A stretch of 64,000 bases of DNA from DATFVJ01 sp963826515. GTDB taxonomy: Bacteria > Actinomycetota > Actinomycetes > Streptosporangiales > Streptosporangiaceae. The translations under genes and the position numbers were made by a program. This document shows positions 17,159 through 25,493 of the stretch, piece by piece (positions within the stretch are counted from its first letter, which is position 1; every line of letters begins with the position of its first letter). A model generated the notes under the pieces. The model saw only the letters and a program-made list of their open reading frames with translations. It ran no database searches and was not told the DNA's origin. The stretch spans positions 310,001-374,000 of the forward strand of contig CAWGXI010000006.1 in NCBI GenBank assembly GCA_963826515.1, given 5' to 3'.

Positions 17159-17623
17159 ATGATCGTCGTCCTCGGGCTCATTATTCTGGTGGCCGCCGTG
17201 GTCGCCGGCGTGGCCGGTGTCCTCAGCAATAGCGGCAGCGCGCATGCGCTCCACGGGTCGGTGGTGTTCGGCTACCATCTGACCGGCTCCGCCGGCACGC
17301 TGTTCCTCTACGGCATCGTGGTCGGCGCGGCCGGCATGTTCGGGCTGACCGTGCTGCTGGCCGGCGCGCGCCGGACCTCCCGCCGGGGCAGCGCCGCGCG
17401 CCAGGAAGTGCGGCAATCCCGCCGCGAGACCGCCGCCGTCAGCAAGACCCGCGACGACCTCATCGGCCAGCGCGACACCGCCCGCGCGTACACGGCAAAC
17501 GCAATGCAGAACGCCCCCCAGCCCGCCGTCACGCCACCACAATCGCCAAACGGCCAGCCCGCCCCCGACGTCCCTGCCGATTCGGCCGCCCCGCAGAATG
17601 AGTCCAAAGGGAGCCACCCATGA
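17159..17623 (+). CDS. Two-helix membrane protein coupled to CsbD
   Basis: 154 residues from ATG. Two transmembrane helices, about 2-22 (IVVLGLIILVAAVVAGVAGV) and 43-70 (TGSAGTLFLYGIVVGAAGMF GL), then a basic cytoplasmic stretch (RRTSRRGSAARQEVRQSRRE) and a proline/alanine/glutamine-rich tail. Its stop overlaps the csbD-like start as ATGA. This pairing is known from several actinomycetes in stress contexts. It may anchor or organise a stress response at the membrane; this is inference. Confidence 0.75.
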   Translation: MIVVLGLIILVAAVVAGVAGVLSNSGSAHALHGSVVFGYHLTGSAGTLFLYGIVVGAAGMFGLTVLLAGARRTSRRGSAARQEVRQSRRETAAVSKTRDDLIGQRDTARAYTANAMQNAPQPAVTPPQSPNGQPAPDVPADSAAPQNESKGSHP

Positions 17624-17793
17624 GCATCACCAAGAAGATCGCGCACAAGGCCGAGGCCGTCAAAGGCGGCGCCAAGCGCGCACTCGGCCGGCTCACCGGC
17701 AACCAGCGCCTAGAGGCTGAGGGCCGTAGCGACCAGGCCAAGGGAGACCTCAAGCAGGCCGGGGCGAAGATCAAGGACGCCTTCAGGCACTGA
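17620..17793 (+). CDS. CsbD-family small stress protein
   Basis: 57 residues, mostly hydrophilic helix with repeated Lys/Ala/Gly: MSITKKIAHKAEAVKGGAKR, then ALGRLTGNQRLEAEGRSDQA and KGDLKQAGAKIKDAF. The G-R-L-T-G-N-x-x-L-x-A-E-G pattern is the CsbD signature. In Bacillus CsbD belongs to the sigma-B general stress regulon. Translational coupling (ATGA) with the upstream membrane protein points to joint production. Confidence 0.9.
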   Translation: MSITKKIAHKAEAVKGGAKRALGRLTGNQRLEAEGRSDQAKGDLKQAGAKIKDAFRH

Positions 17794-17908
17794 CCGAGCG
17801 CCCGCAGTTCAGCACGCGAAAGCCGCCCTGCGGCGCTGGCTTGGCGTCAAGCGAAACCGGCGCCGGACCATCAAGCATCAGCCGGAGCAGGGATCCGCAG
17901 CAGTCACC

Positions 17909-18817
17909 TCACTGCCCGGGCGTCAGGTCGCGGTAGCGGGCTTCGAGCAGGCAGTAAAGGCCGCAGCAGGCGAGGCCGGACGCGAGCAAACCCAGCATCC
18001 AAGAGCCGTAGGGGGAGCTGGCCACCGAACGGAAGACCGCGTCCAGCCCCTTCGTCTGCTGCGCGCTGGACAGCACTGCGGCCTTGAGGATGAAGACACC
18101 GACCAGCACGAATACGACGGCGCGCGCGACGCAGCCGAACCCGCCAAGCGCCCTCGTGAGCAGGGCCAGCGCCCGAGACATGTGCTCTGCGGTGAATCGC
18201 TCTCGGAAGTCGAGCCGAACCGACCGGCGACCCATCTCCACGCCGGCCGCCACGAAAAGGACCCCAACAAGGACCAGGAGCAGGCGCCCCCCGCCCGTTC
18301 GCAGCAAGTCCGCGGTCACGTCCCTGTTCCGTCGCTGCTCCGACCCGGCGGTCTCCTTCGGGCTGGTTTCTACCAGCAGCCTTGCCGTGCTCAGGCAGAA
18401 CGCCAAGTACAGCAAGAACCCCCATGACGACACCGCACGCTGACGCCATCTGCCGAACGTGCTTGTCGCGTGTGCAGGTCGAAACACGGCCTCAATAAGC
18501 TCGGTGAGCGCGTACGCGCCAAGTCCAGCGACGAGCATGACCAGCGGGACGCGGCCCCATGCAGGAGCGATGGCCGCCTGCACGGCCCCGGCGCTGCTCG
18601 CGGGCGCTCCCTCGCGCCCATGCGTGGCGAGTGCGAGACGCAGGGCGAGGTGGCTGACGAGGAGGTAGACCGTGCCCCGGCAGGCCAGGCCGAGCCGGGA
18701 TACCGCGCGCAACCACACACCGGATGCGCCCCGCGCCATAGTCAGTCCGGCCGCAGCCAGTCCAGCAGCGTCTGATGACGTCTCCGTTGTCCCGCGTGGC
18801 CCATGGATGTTCTTCAA
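17909..18817 (-). CDS. DUF1206-family membrane protein
   Basis: 302 residues with six predicted membrane helices arranged as three repeats of a two-helix unit, the DUF1206 architecture. Each repeat begins with a similar basic segment: LGLACRGTVYLLVSHLALRL, WGFLLYLAFCLSTARLLVET and FGCVARAVVFVLVGVFILKA. Widespread in actinobacteria, often near stress genes; biochemical function unknown. It converges on the CsbD pair. Confidence 0.85.
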   Translation of the reverse strand: MKNIHGPRGTTETSSDAAGLAAAGLTMARGASGVWLRAVSRLGLACRGTVYLLVSHLALRLALATHGREGAPASSAGAVQAAIAPAWGRVPLVMLVAGLGAYALTELIEAVFRPAHATSTFGRWRQRAVSSWGFLLYLAFCLSTARLLVETSPKETAGSEQRRNRDVTADLLRTGGGRLLLVLVGVLFVAAGVEMGRRSVRLDFRERFTAEHMSRALALLTRALGGFGCVARAVVFVLVGVFILKAAVLSSAQQTKGLDAVFRSVASSPYGSWMLGLLASGLACCGLYCLLEARYRDLTPGQ

Positions 18818-18986
18818 CTGACGCCTCGCCTCAGCTAACAGTATGCCGACCGGTAGGTCACGATCGCCTCCCGCATTACCCGCGGATCAGGACCGGCCAG
18901 GTTGATGGGCGCGGAGGAGACGTGCCGTCGGCCGCCGGAGACAAGGACTGATCCAGAACGGCTGCGCCACCGGGCGCGGTCACCCA

Positions 18987-19310
18987 TCAGCCGCCGTCAC
19001 GTGGTGGCCATTGCTGCTCGTGGCGATGCTTGCCAGTGAGAGCGAACCGTGCACCCGCAGTGTCCATGCCGGGGGCCGGTTTTACCAGGTCGAGAATGAG
19101 GCCGCCGTCGATGGCGAAGTCAGCTCCCGTGACATTCGCGGTGAGATCGCTGGCGAGGAACAGCACCATGCCGGCGACCTCGCTTGGCTGGGTGAAGCGG
19201 CCGGTCGCCATCTCGCGGGCGGCCTGGCTAGCCACGTCACCGGGATCGGTGCCGGTCGCCGCGCTGACGGTCGCCGCGACTCCGCTCGGTAGCCCGGCTG
19301 GGCGCAGCGC
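18987..19310 (-). pseudogene. Short-chain dehydrogenase C-terminal remnant
   Basis: Reads GVAATVSAATGTDPGDVASQ, AAREMATGRFTQPSEVAGMV, LFLASDLTANVTGADFAIDG G, the C-terminal third of an SDR. The Rossmann G-x-x-x-G-x-G and the S-Y-K triad are missing upstream, where similarity ends at about 19310. The usual end after IDGG is extended by about 35 unrelated residues. Clearly a truncated relic. Confidence 0.65.
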
Positions 19311-20043
19311 GGCGGAGTCGGCGTCGATGCGGTCCAGCTGGCGGCGCCTGCTTTCGCCGTGCTCAGAGGTTGGGCCCGGCGCCCCTCACTTGCCGGCCAC
19401 CGGTTCCGGCAGTTCAACGATTACCGTGCCGTCCACAGCGCCACTTTACGTGCCCGGGTCTGCGGGCCCGGCTGCCGCTACCCCATGGCCAGGCCCAGCA
19501 ATGATCGCCGGCTGGACGACCGGGCGGAAAACCGGCGTGTCGCGGCTGGCATCCGGCACGAAACAACCAAAATACGCAACACTATTGCCGCCCAGGACAC
19601 GACGGGGAACCGCCGCCACGGCCAGAAAAACCTCGCAACGACCCCTGACGCTTAACTTAACGGATCCATTATGACTCCCCAGTCTTTACCATCGTCGGCC
19701 GTTCGCGCAGCGCAGGAAAGCCGGTCGACGGAGCGCTTGCAGGCACAGCACGCGGGCCGAGAACCCCCGGCTCGCGATCTGCCAGCCGCTCCCCCCGGGG
19801 CGTCCAGCAAAGAGGACACTCCGGTGTACTGGCAGACCCTTCAGGTCATGGTTTCAGCTCCTTGGCGGCGCGACGGATAATGGCACCAGCTCAGCAGACC
19901 TGACGAACGAGCCGCCTGCTGACCCAGGGCGGGCAGACGGGACAGGACAGGCGGCGGCATGCGGCGTAGTGTTCTGGTGAGAGCCGGTGAATTAGCCGCT
20001 GGGTCCGGACCCCGCCTTGCTGCTGAAGTAGGAAGGCGCCCGC
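19311..20043. other. Long intergenic stretch, no recognised gene
   Basis: About 730 bases. Open frames on the plus strand (one ending near 19674) are rich in Pro, Arg and Thr and look like chance reading of GC-rich DNA. The local sequence acaaccaaaatacgcaacac near 19563 is less GC-rich. The STAS gene promoter should be at the right end. Confidence 0.3.
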
Positions 20044-20442
20044 ATGCTCAGCGTGAAGGTGAGTACCCGCGGCTGCGACGGCCGTGTTGTCGTCGCGTTG
20101 CGTGGGGAGCTTGACGTGGTGGACGCCGCGAGTGTCGCGGCTGGTCTCGCGATGGTCGCGGCCCGCGAGGGCGAGATTATCGTTGATCTGACTGGCCTGG
20201 AGTTCATTGACTGCAGCGGCGTCGCGGCGCTGGTGCGTGCGCGGAAGCAGGCCCGCGACGCTGGTGGTGATCTGCTGCTAGCTGCAGCGCAGCAGCAGGT
20301 GCTGCGGGTTCTCACCCTCACCCGCCTGATCGATGTCTTCTCCGTCCATGCCGGGGTGGACGAGGCAGCGGGCAGCGCCGGCCGGTCCCGGCCGGTGCCT
20401 GCGCCAGTGGCCGGGCGTCCCGTCCCCCTCACCGTGACATGA
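20044..20442 (+). CDS. STAS-domain anti-anti-sigma factor
   Basis: 132 residues, ATG with GGAAGG upstream. STAS fold: VVVALRGELDVVDAASVAAG, then IIVDLTGLEFIDCSGVAALV with the phosphorylatable Ser58, then LTRLIDVFSVHAGVDEA. In partner-switching systems such a protein, when dephosphorylated, binds an anti-sigma kinase and frees a sigma factor. No kinase, phosphatase or sigma factor lies nearby, so its partners must be elsewhere. The last ~30 residues are a Pro/Ala-rich tail beyond the usual domain. Confidence 0.88.
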   Translation: MLSVKVSTRGCDGRVVVALRGELDVVDAASVAAGLAMVAAREGEIIVDLTGLEFIDCSGVAALVRARKQARDAGGDLLLAAAQQQVLRVLTLTRLIDVFSVHAGVDEAAGSAGRSRPVPAPVAGRPVPLTVT

Positions 20443-20610
20443 TCTTGGCCGGCCCCGGTGGCCAGCCGGAAAGCCGCAGTGTGGCCGCGCCGCCGTAGAC
20501 CGGCCGGGTTGCTGTTTACGGCCGCTCACTTGCGTCGCCGGTCCCGGAACGTGCGGCGCGGACGCCCTGAGCAAGCACAGCAGGCGGATGCGCCGACCAC
20601 CCACTGGCTG

Positions 20611-20934
20611 TCACCCGGCCGCGCGTGCCGCGCTGCGTGCGTCCCCGCTAAGACCGGTGACGACCCGTATCGCCATCGAGCCGAGCATGCGCTGCATGCC
20701 GGGGCCCACGTGGTGGGCAGCGATCGCCTTCACCTGGTTGTCCCGCAGGAACCGCGCCACGCGGGCGTGATGGGCACCCTCGGTCCCCTGGTCGTGCAGC
20801 GTTCCCCAGGCGACGGTGAACTCCTGCCACTCGTGGATCTCGCCGTCGGCCACGTCGGCGACCGCGACGCGGTCGGCTCGTCCCCAGCGCGGGTCGACCT
20901 GGCCATCGGCGGTGACCGGCACACACACCCTCAT
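20611..20934 (-). CDS. NifX/NifB-type dinitrogenase-cofactor-fold protein
   Basis: 107 residues: MRVCVPVTADGQVDPRWGRA, VAVADVADGEIHEWQEF, then ARFLRDNQVKAIAAHHVGPG MQRML. This matches the dinitrogenase iron-molybdenum cofactor biosynthesis fold. The domain is found widely outside nitrogen fixation, where its ligand is unknown; no nif gene is here. The HH preceding GPGM is typical of this small subgroup. ATG start. Confidence 0.8.
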   Translation of the reverse strand: MRVCVPVTADGQVDPRWGRADRVAVADVADGEIHEWQEFTVAWGTLHDQGTEGAHHARVARFLRDNQVKAIAAHHVGPGMQRMLGSMAIRVVTGLSGDARSAARAAG

Positions 20935-21134
20935 GTCGAAAGCCTCCTCGCCAGGGCCGGGACCTTCTGGGGCACCTATCGGCGCTGCCGCCTATCCAGG
21001 TACGCAGCCTGCGCCTGGAACCAGGCCCCCAGCAACCCCACAGACCCGAAGCCCATACCCGGACGCCTGCCTCTGCCTGAAATAAGCGCGCTACCAGCCT
21101 ATGTCCTAACGCGACAGGCCGCAGCGGGGGGGAC

Positions 21135-21595
21135 AGAGCGGGTTGCGTCGATGGGGCTGGACCGCGCTGGTCGTCGTCACGCCGTACAGCTTCTCACCGG
21201 CCGTGGTCATCGGATTGGCCACGGTGTCCTCGCGGATCTCGTCAAACCCGGCAGCCCGCAGGAGCGCCGCGGGGCGGGGCCGATGGCCGGGTCGCCGCCG
21301 GGCCGGCGGACCGTGGCGCTGTAGATGTCTTGCAACGCGCCCAGGGCCGCCGTCGGCTGGCTGGCAGCGCAGGGTATCCGTGCACAGATCCTCGATGGCC
21401 ACCACGCCGCCGGGTCGCAGGGCGGCCCGCATGGCCCGGAGCACGGCCACCGGCTCAGCCAGGTGACTGAGCAGCAGGCGCGCATAAGCCAGATCGAAGA
21501 CAACGTCAGGCGGGAAGGGCAGGCCGGCCGCGTCCGCGTACACGAACTGCACCCCCAGGCGGCTCTCGATAGCGGTCTGATGGGCGACAGCTAAG
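21135..21595 (-). pseudogene. SAM-dependent methyltransferase remnant
   Basis: Minus-strand pieces in different frames: ESRLGVQFVYADAAGLPFPP and FDLAYARLLLSHLAEPVAVL (motifs II-III), then MRAALRPGGVVAIEDLC. A shifted frame gives LQDIYSATVRRPGGDPAIG, and the first frame resumes as LLRAAGFDEIREDTVANPMT. The SAM-binding glycine motif I is missing. It abuts the P450 fragment at its 5' end, consistent with a deletion junction. Confidence 0.65.
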
Positions 21596-21600
21596 CGGTG

Positions 21601-21771
21601 CTGGAGGTGCTCAGCCCGCTGGCTGGCGCCCCGCTCGCCCGGCTGGAGGCACAGATCGCGTTCCCCGCGCTGCTGTCCCGGTTCCCCCGCCTGACCCTGG
21701 CCGGCGAGCCGGTCTGCCTGGACGGGCTCGTTCTTCGCAGCCCCGTCAGGCTGCCAGCCTCCGCCCGCTGA
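21601..21771 (+). pseudogene. Cytochrome P450 C-terminal fragment
   Basis: Reading on the plus strand: GAPLARLEAQIAFPALLSRF, PRLTLAGEPVCLDGLVLRS, ending at TGA 21769-21771. These are the residues that follow the haem-ligand cysteine loop in actinobacterial P450s (…CLGAPLARLE…). The Cys itself is replaced by unrelated sequence just upstream (VLSPLAGAP). Only the last ~55 residues survive. Confidence 0.7.
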
Positions 21772-21801
21772 CGTAGCTATCCATCTTAGTCTCAAGTTAT
21801 C

Positions 21802-21836
21802 AGACCGCTGGTCTCTACACAAGGGACCGATGGTCT
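21802..21836 (+). promoter_or_regulatory. Pair of GACCNNNGGTC palindromes, putative TetR operator
   Basis: AGACCgctGGTCT (21802-21814) and GACCgatGGTC (21824-21834) are two copies of GACCNNNGGTC with centres 21 bases apart, two helical turns. They lie directly upstream of the TetR gene; the second overlaps an earlier ATG at 21830, which favours 21851 as the true start. Autoregulation is likely. Confidence 0.65.
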
Positions 21837-21850
21837 GTAATATCGCTGGA

Positions 21851-22528
21851 ATGACGACATTCCAGCGCGCGCGTAGCGAGGAGCAGCGCGAGGTACGTCG
21901 GCGGGCGATCCTCGACGCCGCAGCCGCGATGCTGGCCGAAATGCCGGTGGCGCAGGTCAGCCTCAACGAACTCAGCCGGCGCGTCGGCCTGGCGAAGTCG
22001 AACGTGCTCCGCTACTTCGAATCCCGGGAAGCCGTGCTGCTCGAGCTGCTCGACTCGGCGTGGCAAGAATTGCTCGGGCAGCTGGCAGAGAATCTCGCCG
22101 CCGCAGCCGACGCCGGCGCGCCGCCGGCCGAGCGCGGCGACCAGCTGGCCGCCGAACTCGCAACGTCACTTGCGTCCCGGCCCGTGCTGTGCGACCTGAT
22201 AAGCGCCCAGGCCCCGGTGCTGGAGCGTAACGTCTCACCGCAGGTCGCCGCCGAATACAAGCGCGCGGCCTTCGCCAACGTGGCCGCGCTGAGCCGTCTG
22301 GTGCTCAGGTGCGTGGGTGAGCTCGGCGAGCACGACGCGGGCCGGTTCGCCGCAGCTGCAGTCATGGTGACAGGCGCGGTGTGGTCCCACGCGCAGCCGT
22401 CGGCCGCGATGCTGGCCGCCTACGAGGCCGATCCGGCGCTGGCGTCCATGCGGCTCGACTTCACCGCCACCCTGCGCGAAGTACTCGAGGTGCTGAGCGC
22501 CGGGCTCCTGGCGCGTTCGTCTCGCTAG
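21851..22528 (+). CDS. TetR/AcrR-family regulator
   Basis: 225 residues from ATG 21851. N-terminal helix-turn-helix: REVRRRAILDAAAAMLAEMP, QVSLNELSRRVGLAKSNVLR YFES. The C-terminal ligand domain includes LATSLASRPVLCDLISAQAP and ends in LREVLEVLSAGLLARSSR, intact in length. Two GACCNNNGGTC sites upstream suggest autorepression. The adjacent P450 fragment may be what remains of its target, which is speculative. Confidence 0.9.
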   Translation: MTTFQRARSEEQREVRRRAILDAAAAMLAEMPVAQVSLNELSRRVGLAKSNVLRYFESREAVLLELLDSAWQELLGQLAENLAAAADAGAPPAERGDQLAAELATSLASRPVLCDLISAQAPVLERNVSPQVAAEYKRAAFANVAALSRLVLRCVGELGEHDAGRFAAAAVMVTGAVWSHAQPSAAMLAAYEADPALASMRLDFTATLREVLEVLSAGLLARSSR

Positions 22529-22674
22529 ATCGCGTCGTTTGCCGAGCAGCGCGGCCGAAATCGCTGTGATCTTCGGAAGTCCGGGCTGGCAGTCTGCCGG
22601 GCGTGCCTGTCTTCGGAACCGCGCGGCGCTCGTCGAGATTACTCGGCCGAGGGTCAAGCGACGTACGCCGCCCG

Positions 22675-23860
22675 TCAGATCCGGCTCAAACTCGCCTGCC
22701 GCCTGGTCGGCTCGTATATCTGCTTATTGCCCGGGTGCCGGGTCACCTCGGCGGCGAGCTGGGCGCGGGAGCTGAAGTTCAGTTTGACGAAGACATGGGC
22801 GATGTGGGTCCGGACCGTCCGGCGCGATACGTAAAGCCGCTCGCCGATCTGCGGGTTGGACAGTCCCTCGGCGACCAGGTGGGCGACGGTGCGCTCGGCC
22901 GGGGTGAGACTGCTCCAGCCGGTCTGCGGCGGCCGCGGCGGCCGCGGCGGCCGCGGCGGATGCCCGCCTCACGCAGCACCGCCTCGGCACGGCCCAGATC
23001 GCGCGCGGCGCCGAGCCGCTCATAGATCTCAAGGGCACGTTCGAGCAGGGGCCGGGCGCGATCCGCGTGCCCGTGCCTGGCGAACGCGGCGCCCGCGTCC
23101 TCGGAGGCGAGAGCCAGCTCCAGCGGCCGCGGGCTGCGGGCGTAGGCGCCTGCGGCGGCGAGCAGGATCCCTGGATCGTCCTCGGTGAGCCCGCGGCAGC
23201 GCAGTGCGGCGCCGGTGAGCGACGCAACCTTATTCTTGATTCTTGGCCGCCATTTCGGCGATGGCCGCTGCCACGTCCCGCGCGCGCTGCCGCTGCCCGC
23301 GGGCGAGCGCCAGACGGACTAGATCGGCACCGAGCACCGGATATTCCAGCGCGAGCCCGCAGCTCACGCATCGGTCCCAGCATTCGGCCAGGGTGGCGAG
23401 CGCATCAGCGGACTCGCCGTCGGCCTCGAGCACCAGGGCTCGCACCCAGGCCGCCCATTGCGTCCGGTAGCGTGGCCCGGTACTGGCAAGCTCGCCGGCA
23501 GCAGTAGCTGCGGCCAGCCGCGCGCCGCTGAGGTCGTTGCGATGGAGCGCGATCAAAGACAGCACACTGTTGGGCGTACACGCGGCTGTAGGTCTCGCCG
23601 ATACCATCGGCCATCTCGAGTCTCGCCTCGAGATGGGCAACGGCATCACCCCACTGCCCTGTGATGAAGCGCTCGAAGCCGAGGAATGCCTGGTACCTGC
23701 CTGCCCGGGCTGTGGTCCGCCAGGCGCACCGCATGGTCGATGATCTGCAGCGCGGGTGAGTAGCAGTGGGCGAGGCGATGGCGACCATCCAGGAAGTAGC
23801 GCGGCTTGCGCCGTCCAGCGCGGAAAGCTGGTCGGCCGGGCCGACCACGATCGGACTCGA
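22675..23860 (-). pseudogene. Large LuxR (LAL) regulator, truncated and frameshifted
   Basis: Pieces of the helical repeat region and C-terminal domain in three frames: RYQAFLGFERFITGQWGDAV, LEARLEMADGIGETYSRVYA; then after a shift LSGARLAAATAAGELASTGP and ALATLAECWDRCVSCGLALE; then LTEDDPGILLAAAGAYARSP and RARPLLERALEIYERLGAAR; then, across a 9-bp repeat, LTPAERTVAHLVAEGLSNPQ, the LuxR helix-turn-helix. The N-terminal ATPase (~500 residues) is missing. At least three frame changes. Confidence 0.7.
22927..22959. repeat. 9-bp tandem repeat inside the LAL pseudogene
   Basis: CGGCGGCCG is repeated three times and followed by CGGCGG. It lies exactly where the reading frame changes between the helical region and the LuxR domain, so copy-number slippage plus an indel may have inactivated the gene. 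Confidence 0.85.
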
Positions 23861-24253
23861 TACCCGTCTGGTCACGTCATCAAGCTTGCCGGATCGCCGG
23901 AACCGCGGCGGATGGAGCCCGGTACCCGCCTCCGTTGCGTTGATCTTCAACAGGGGTGTTTGGGCGCCTTTGCAAGCGTCCATGAGAACCATCAAATGGT
24001 GCCGTGACGCGCTTGCAGCGGTTGCGCGGCCCGCGGCGCGGTAAGTGCGGGCGGCAGCTTCTGCGGCCGCGACCCGCCCCTGCGTAAGAGCGAGACAAGG
24101 TCGGCGCGCAACGCCCGCCTCTGTTTCTGGCCGTTGGTCACCGGCCGAGCGGCGTCGGCGTTCACCGCCGCCTGGCCGACGCTGTTCAGGCGCGGTGGCT
24201 GCGGATCCCTGCCTGCTGACCGGCGCAGCCCGTGGCCAATTGCGCGGCTGGGG
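23861..24253. other. Intergenic or unrecognisable remains
   Basis: No gene recognised; possibly further decayed sequence from the 5' part of the LAL regulator. The line of Arg/Pro-rich open frames is typical of noncoding GC-rich DNA. Confidence 0.25.
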
Positions 24254-25069
24254 TCAGCCCGCCGCCGCGGCGAAGGCGCGAAGGTAACCGCGTTCCTGGC
24301 CGGCGGCTGTCGGATGATAGGACGCGCTAAGCGGGAACCACAGAGAGTGCAGCCAGCTGCTGGAGTCGCAGATCTCGTGCCCGGAGAAGTAGCGGCGCAC
24401 GTCGCTGAATGTGTCGCCGCTGCGCGCAGCTGCGGCTGCTATCGCGCCGTCGAGCCGGTCGATGCCGTGGTCAACGGATGTGCGCTTGACGGTGCTCAGG
24501 CCGAGGCAGGTGCGCGACTTTGAGAGATCGTAAAGATCCGGATAGCCCAGTACAACGATCCGTGCCGACCGCGCATGTGCGTGGATGGCCTGCAAGGTCA
24601 TGTTGAGCCTGGCCGGCAGCTGGCCGGCGATGAAGGATTCGGCGCGCGATATCGCGCCGAGGCACGCGCTGTCCGTTTCGAGCAGGCACGTGCGCATGAC
24701 GCCGCCGAAGTCGGCGTCATTGCCGCCGACCGTGAGGCTGACCACCGTGGTGCCTGCCCGCAGTGCCGGCACCTGGCGGGTTCGCACGCTCAACGTGGTG
24801 GCGTTTGCGCAGGCGACGGACGTGAACGAGGCGGCCGCATTGCGGGCGGCCCACAGGTTCGGGTATGCGTCGGCGCTGCGTTCACAGTTCCCGCTCGAGC
24901 CCTCGTACTTTCCGGCGCCGAGGCCGGAGGAGTAGGAGTCGCCGAGGGCCACATAATGAGCGCCCCGTGCCGCCGCACTGACTGGACCGGTGCGGGCGTC
25001 GGCGACAATCGCGGGGACGGTGATCGCGGCGATGAGGATGCCGCGGCAGAGCGCGCGGGTATTGCGCAT
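24254..25069 (-). CDS. Secreted SGNH/GDSL hydrolase (lipase/esterase)
   Basis: 271 residues with signal peptide (RALCRGILIAAITVPAIVAD). Block I is YVALGDSYSSGLGAG with nucleophile Ser45. Block III is VSLTVGGNDADFGGV and block V is ASYHPTAAGQ with the Asp/His pair region. Six cysteines in the mature part (SGNCERSAD, ACANAT, TCLLETDSACLG, RTCLG, HEICD) fit the disulfide-rich Streptomyces-type lipases. Likely secreted and acting on esters or lipids. Translation starts at ATG. The gene appears intact. Confidence 0.9.
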   Translation of the reverse strand: MRNTRALCRGILIAAITVPAIVADARTGPVSAAARGAHYVALGDSYSSGLGAGKYEGSSGNCERSADAYPNLWAARNAAASFTSVACANATTLSVRTRQVPALRAGTTVVSLTVGGNDADFGGVMRTCLLETDSACLGAISRAESFIAGQLPARLNMTLQAIHAHARSARIVVLGYPDLYDLSKSRTCLGLSTVKRTSVDHGIDRLDGAIAAAAARSGDTFSDVRRYFSGHEICDSSSWLHSLWFPLSASYHPTAAGQERGYLRAFAAAAG

Positions 25070-25247
25070 CCGGCCACTCCTGGTCGGGTGGAAGTCAGCA
25101 GTTGTTTTGATTACTTATCATGAATGTACTGTCACGTAAAGTAGTATGTCCTTGAGCCGAACGAGCGTCATGGCGGGATGGCCAGCCCACGCCCCGCTGG
25201 CGCAACTCAGGCCACTCCAAGCTCACCCAGGTTCCCGCGCGCCGAAG

Positions 25248-25314
25248 CATGATCCGTTTCCGTGTTAAGTTTCCGGCAAATAGCGCAGGCAGATTAACTC
25301 GCAAACGGATCATG
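25248..25314. repeat. 67-bp imperfect inverted repeat, MITE-like
   Basis: CATGATCCGTTT (25248-25259) and AAACGGATCATG (25303-25314) are perfect 12-bp inverted arms. The match continues inward (CG, then GTTAA/TTAAC) to about 21 of 23 positions with three mismatches. The ~20-base centre is unpaired. It resembles a tiny nonautonomous element or a long hairpin; no target duplication is evident. Confidence 0.65.
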
Positions 25315-25325
25315 GCATCATGGGC

Positions 25326-25357
25326 GCGACAGCGCGACAGCGCGACAGCGCGACAGC
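25326..25357. repeat. 8-bp tandem repeat, four copies
   Basis: GCGACAGC is repeated four times perfectly. It follows the palindrome and precedes the DinB-fold gene. Confidence 0.85.
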
Positions 25358-25465
25358 GCATACCGCTTTGGCGGTGCGCGGCACACCCGATCTGGCCAAA
25401 GCCAGCCTTCGACGAGCCTGAGACCGCTGACCTGCGGCCTGCACACCCAGACCGTGACGATGGCT

Positions 25466-25487
25466 GCGACGAAGGAGCGACGAAGGA
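25466..25487 (+). promoter_or_regulatory. Tandemly duplicated ribosome binding site
   Basis: GCGACGAAGGA occurs twice head to tail, giving two GAAGGAG motifs at about 25471-25477 and 25482-25488, the second 5-6 bases before the ATG at 25494. The duplication may raise or tune translation. Confidence 0.6.
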
Positions 25488-25493
25488 GCGAGG

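Larger units (their letters stand above)
25070..25493. other. Intergenic with palindrome and tandem repeats
   Basis: Divergent region between the lipase and a DinB-fold gene. Holds a 67-bp imperfect palindrome, an 8-bp tandem repeat and a duplicated ribosome binding site, each listed separately. An AT-rich segment (ttgttttgattacttatcat at about 25101) probably contains the lipase promoter. Confidence 0.5.

Noticed and set aside
21106..21966. 286-codon minus-strand open frame
   Set aside because: Only the central and terminal parts are methyltransferase-like; the rest is antisense to the P450 and TetR genes. Treated as part of a pseudogene.
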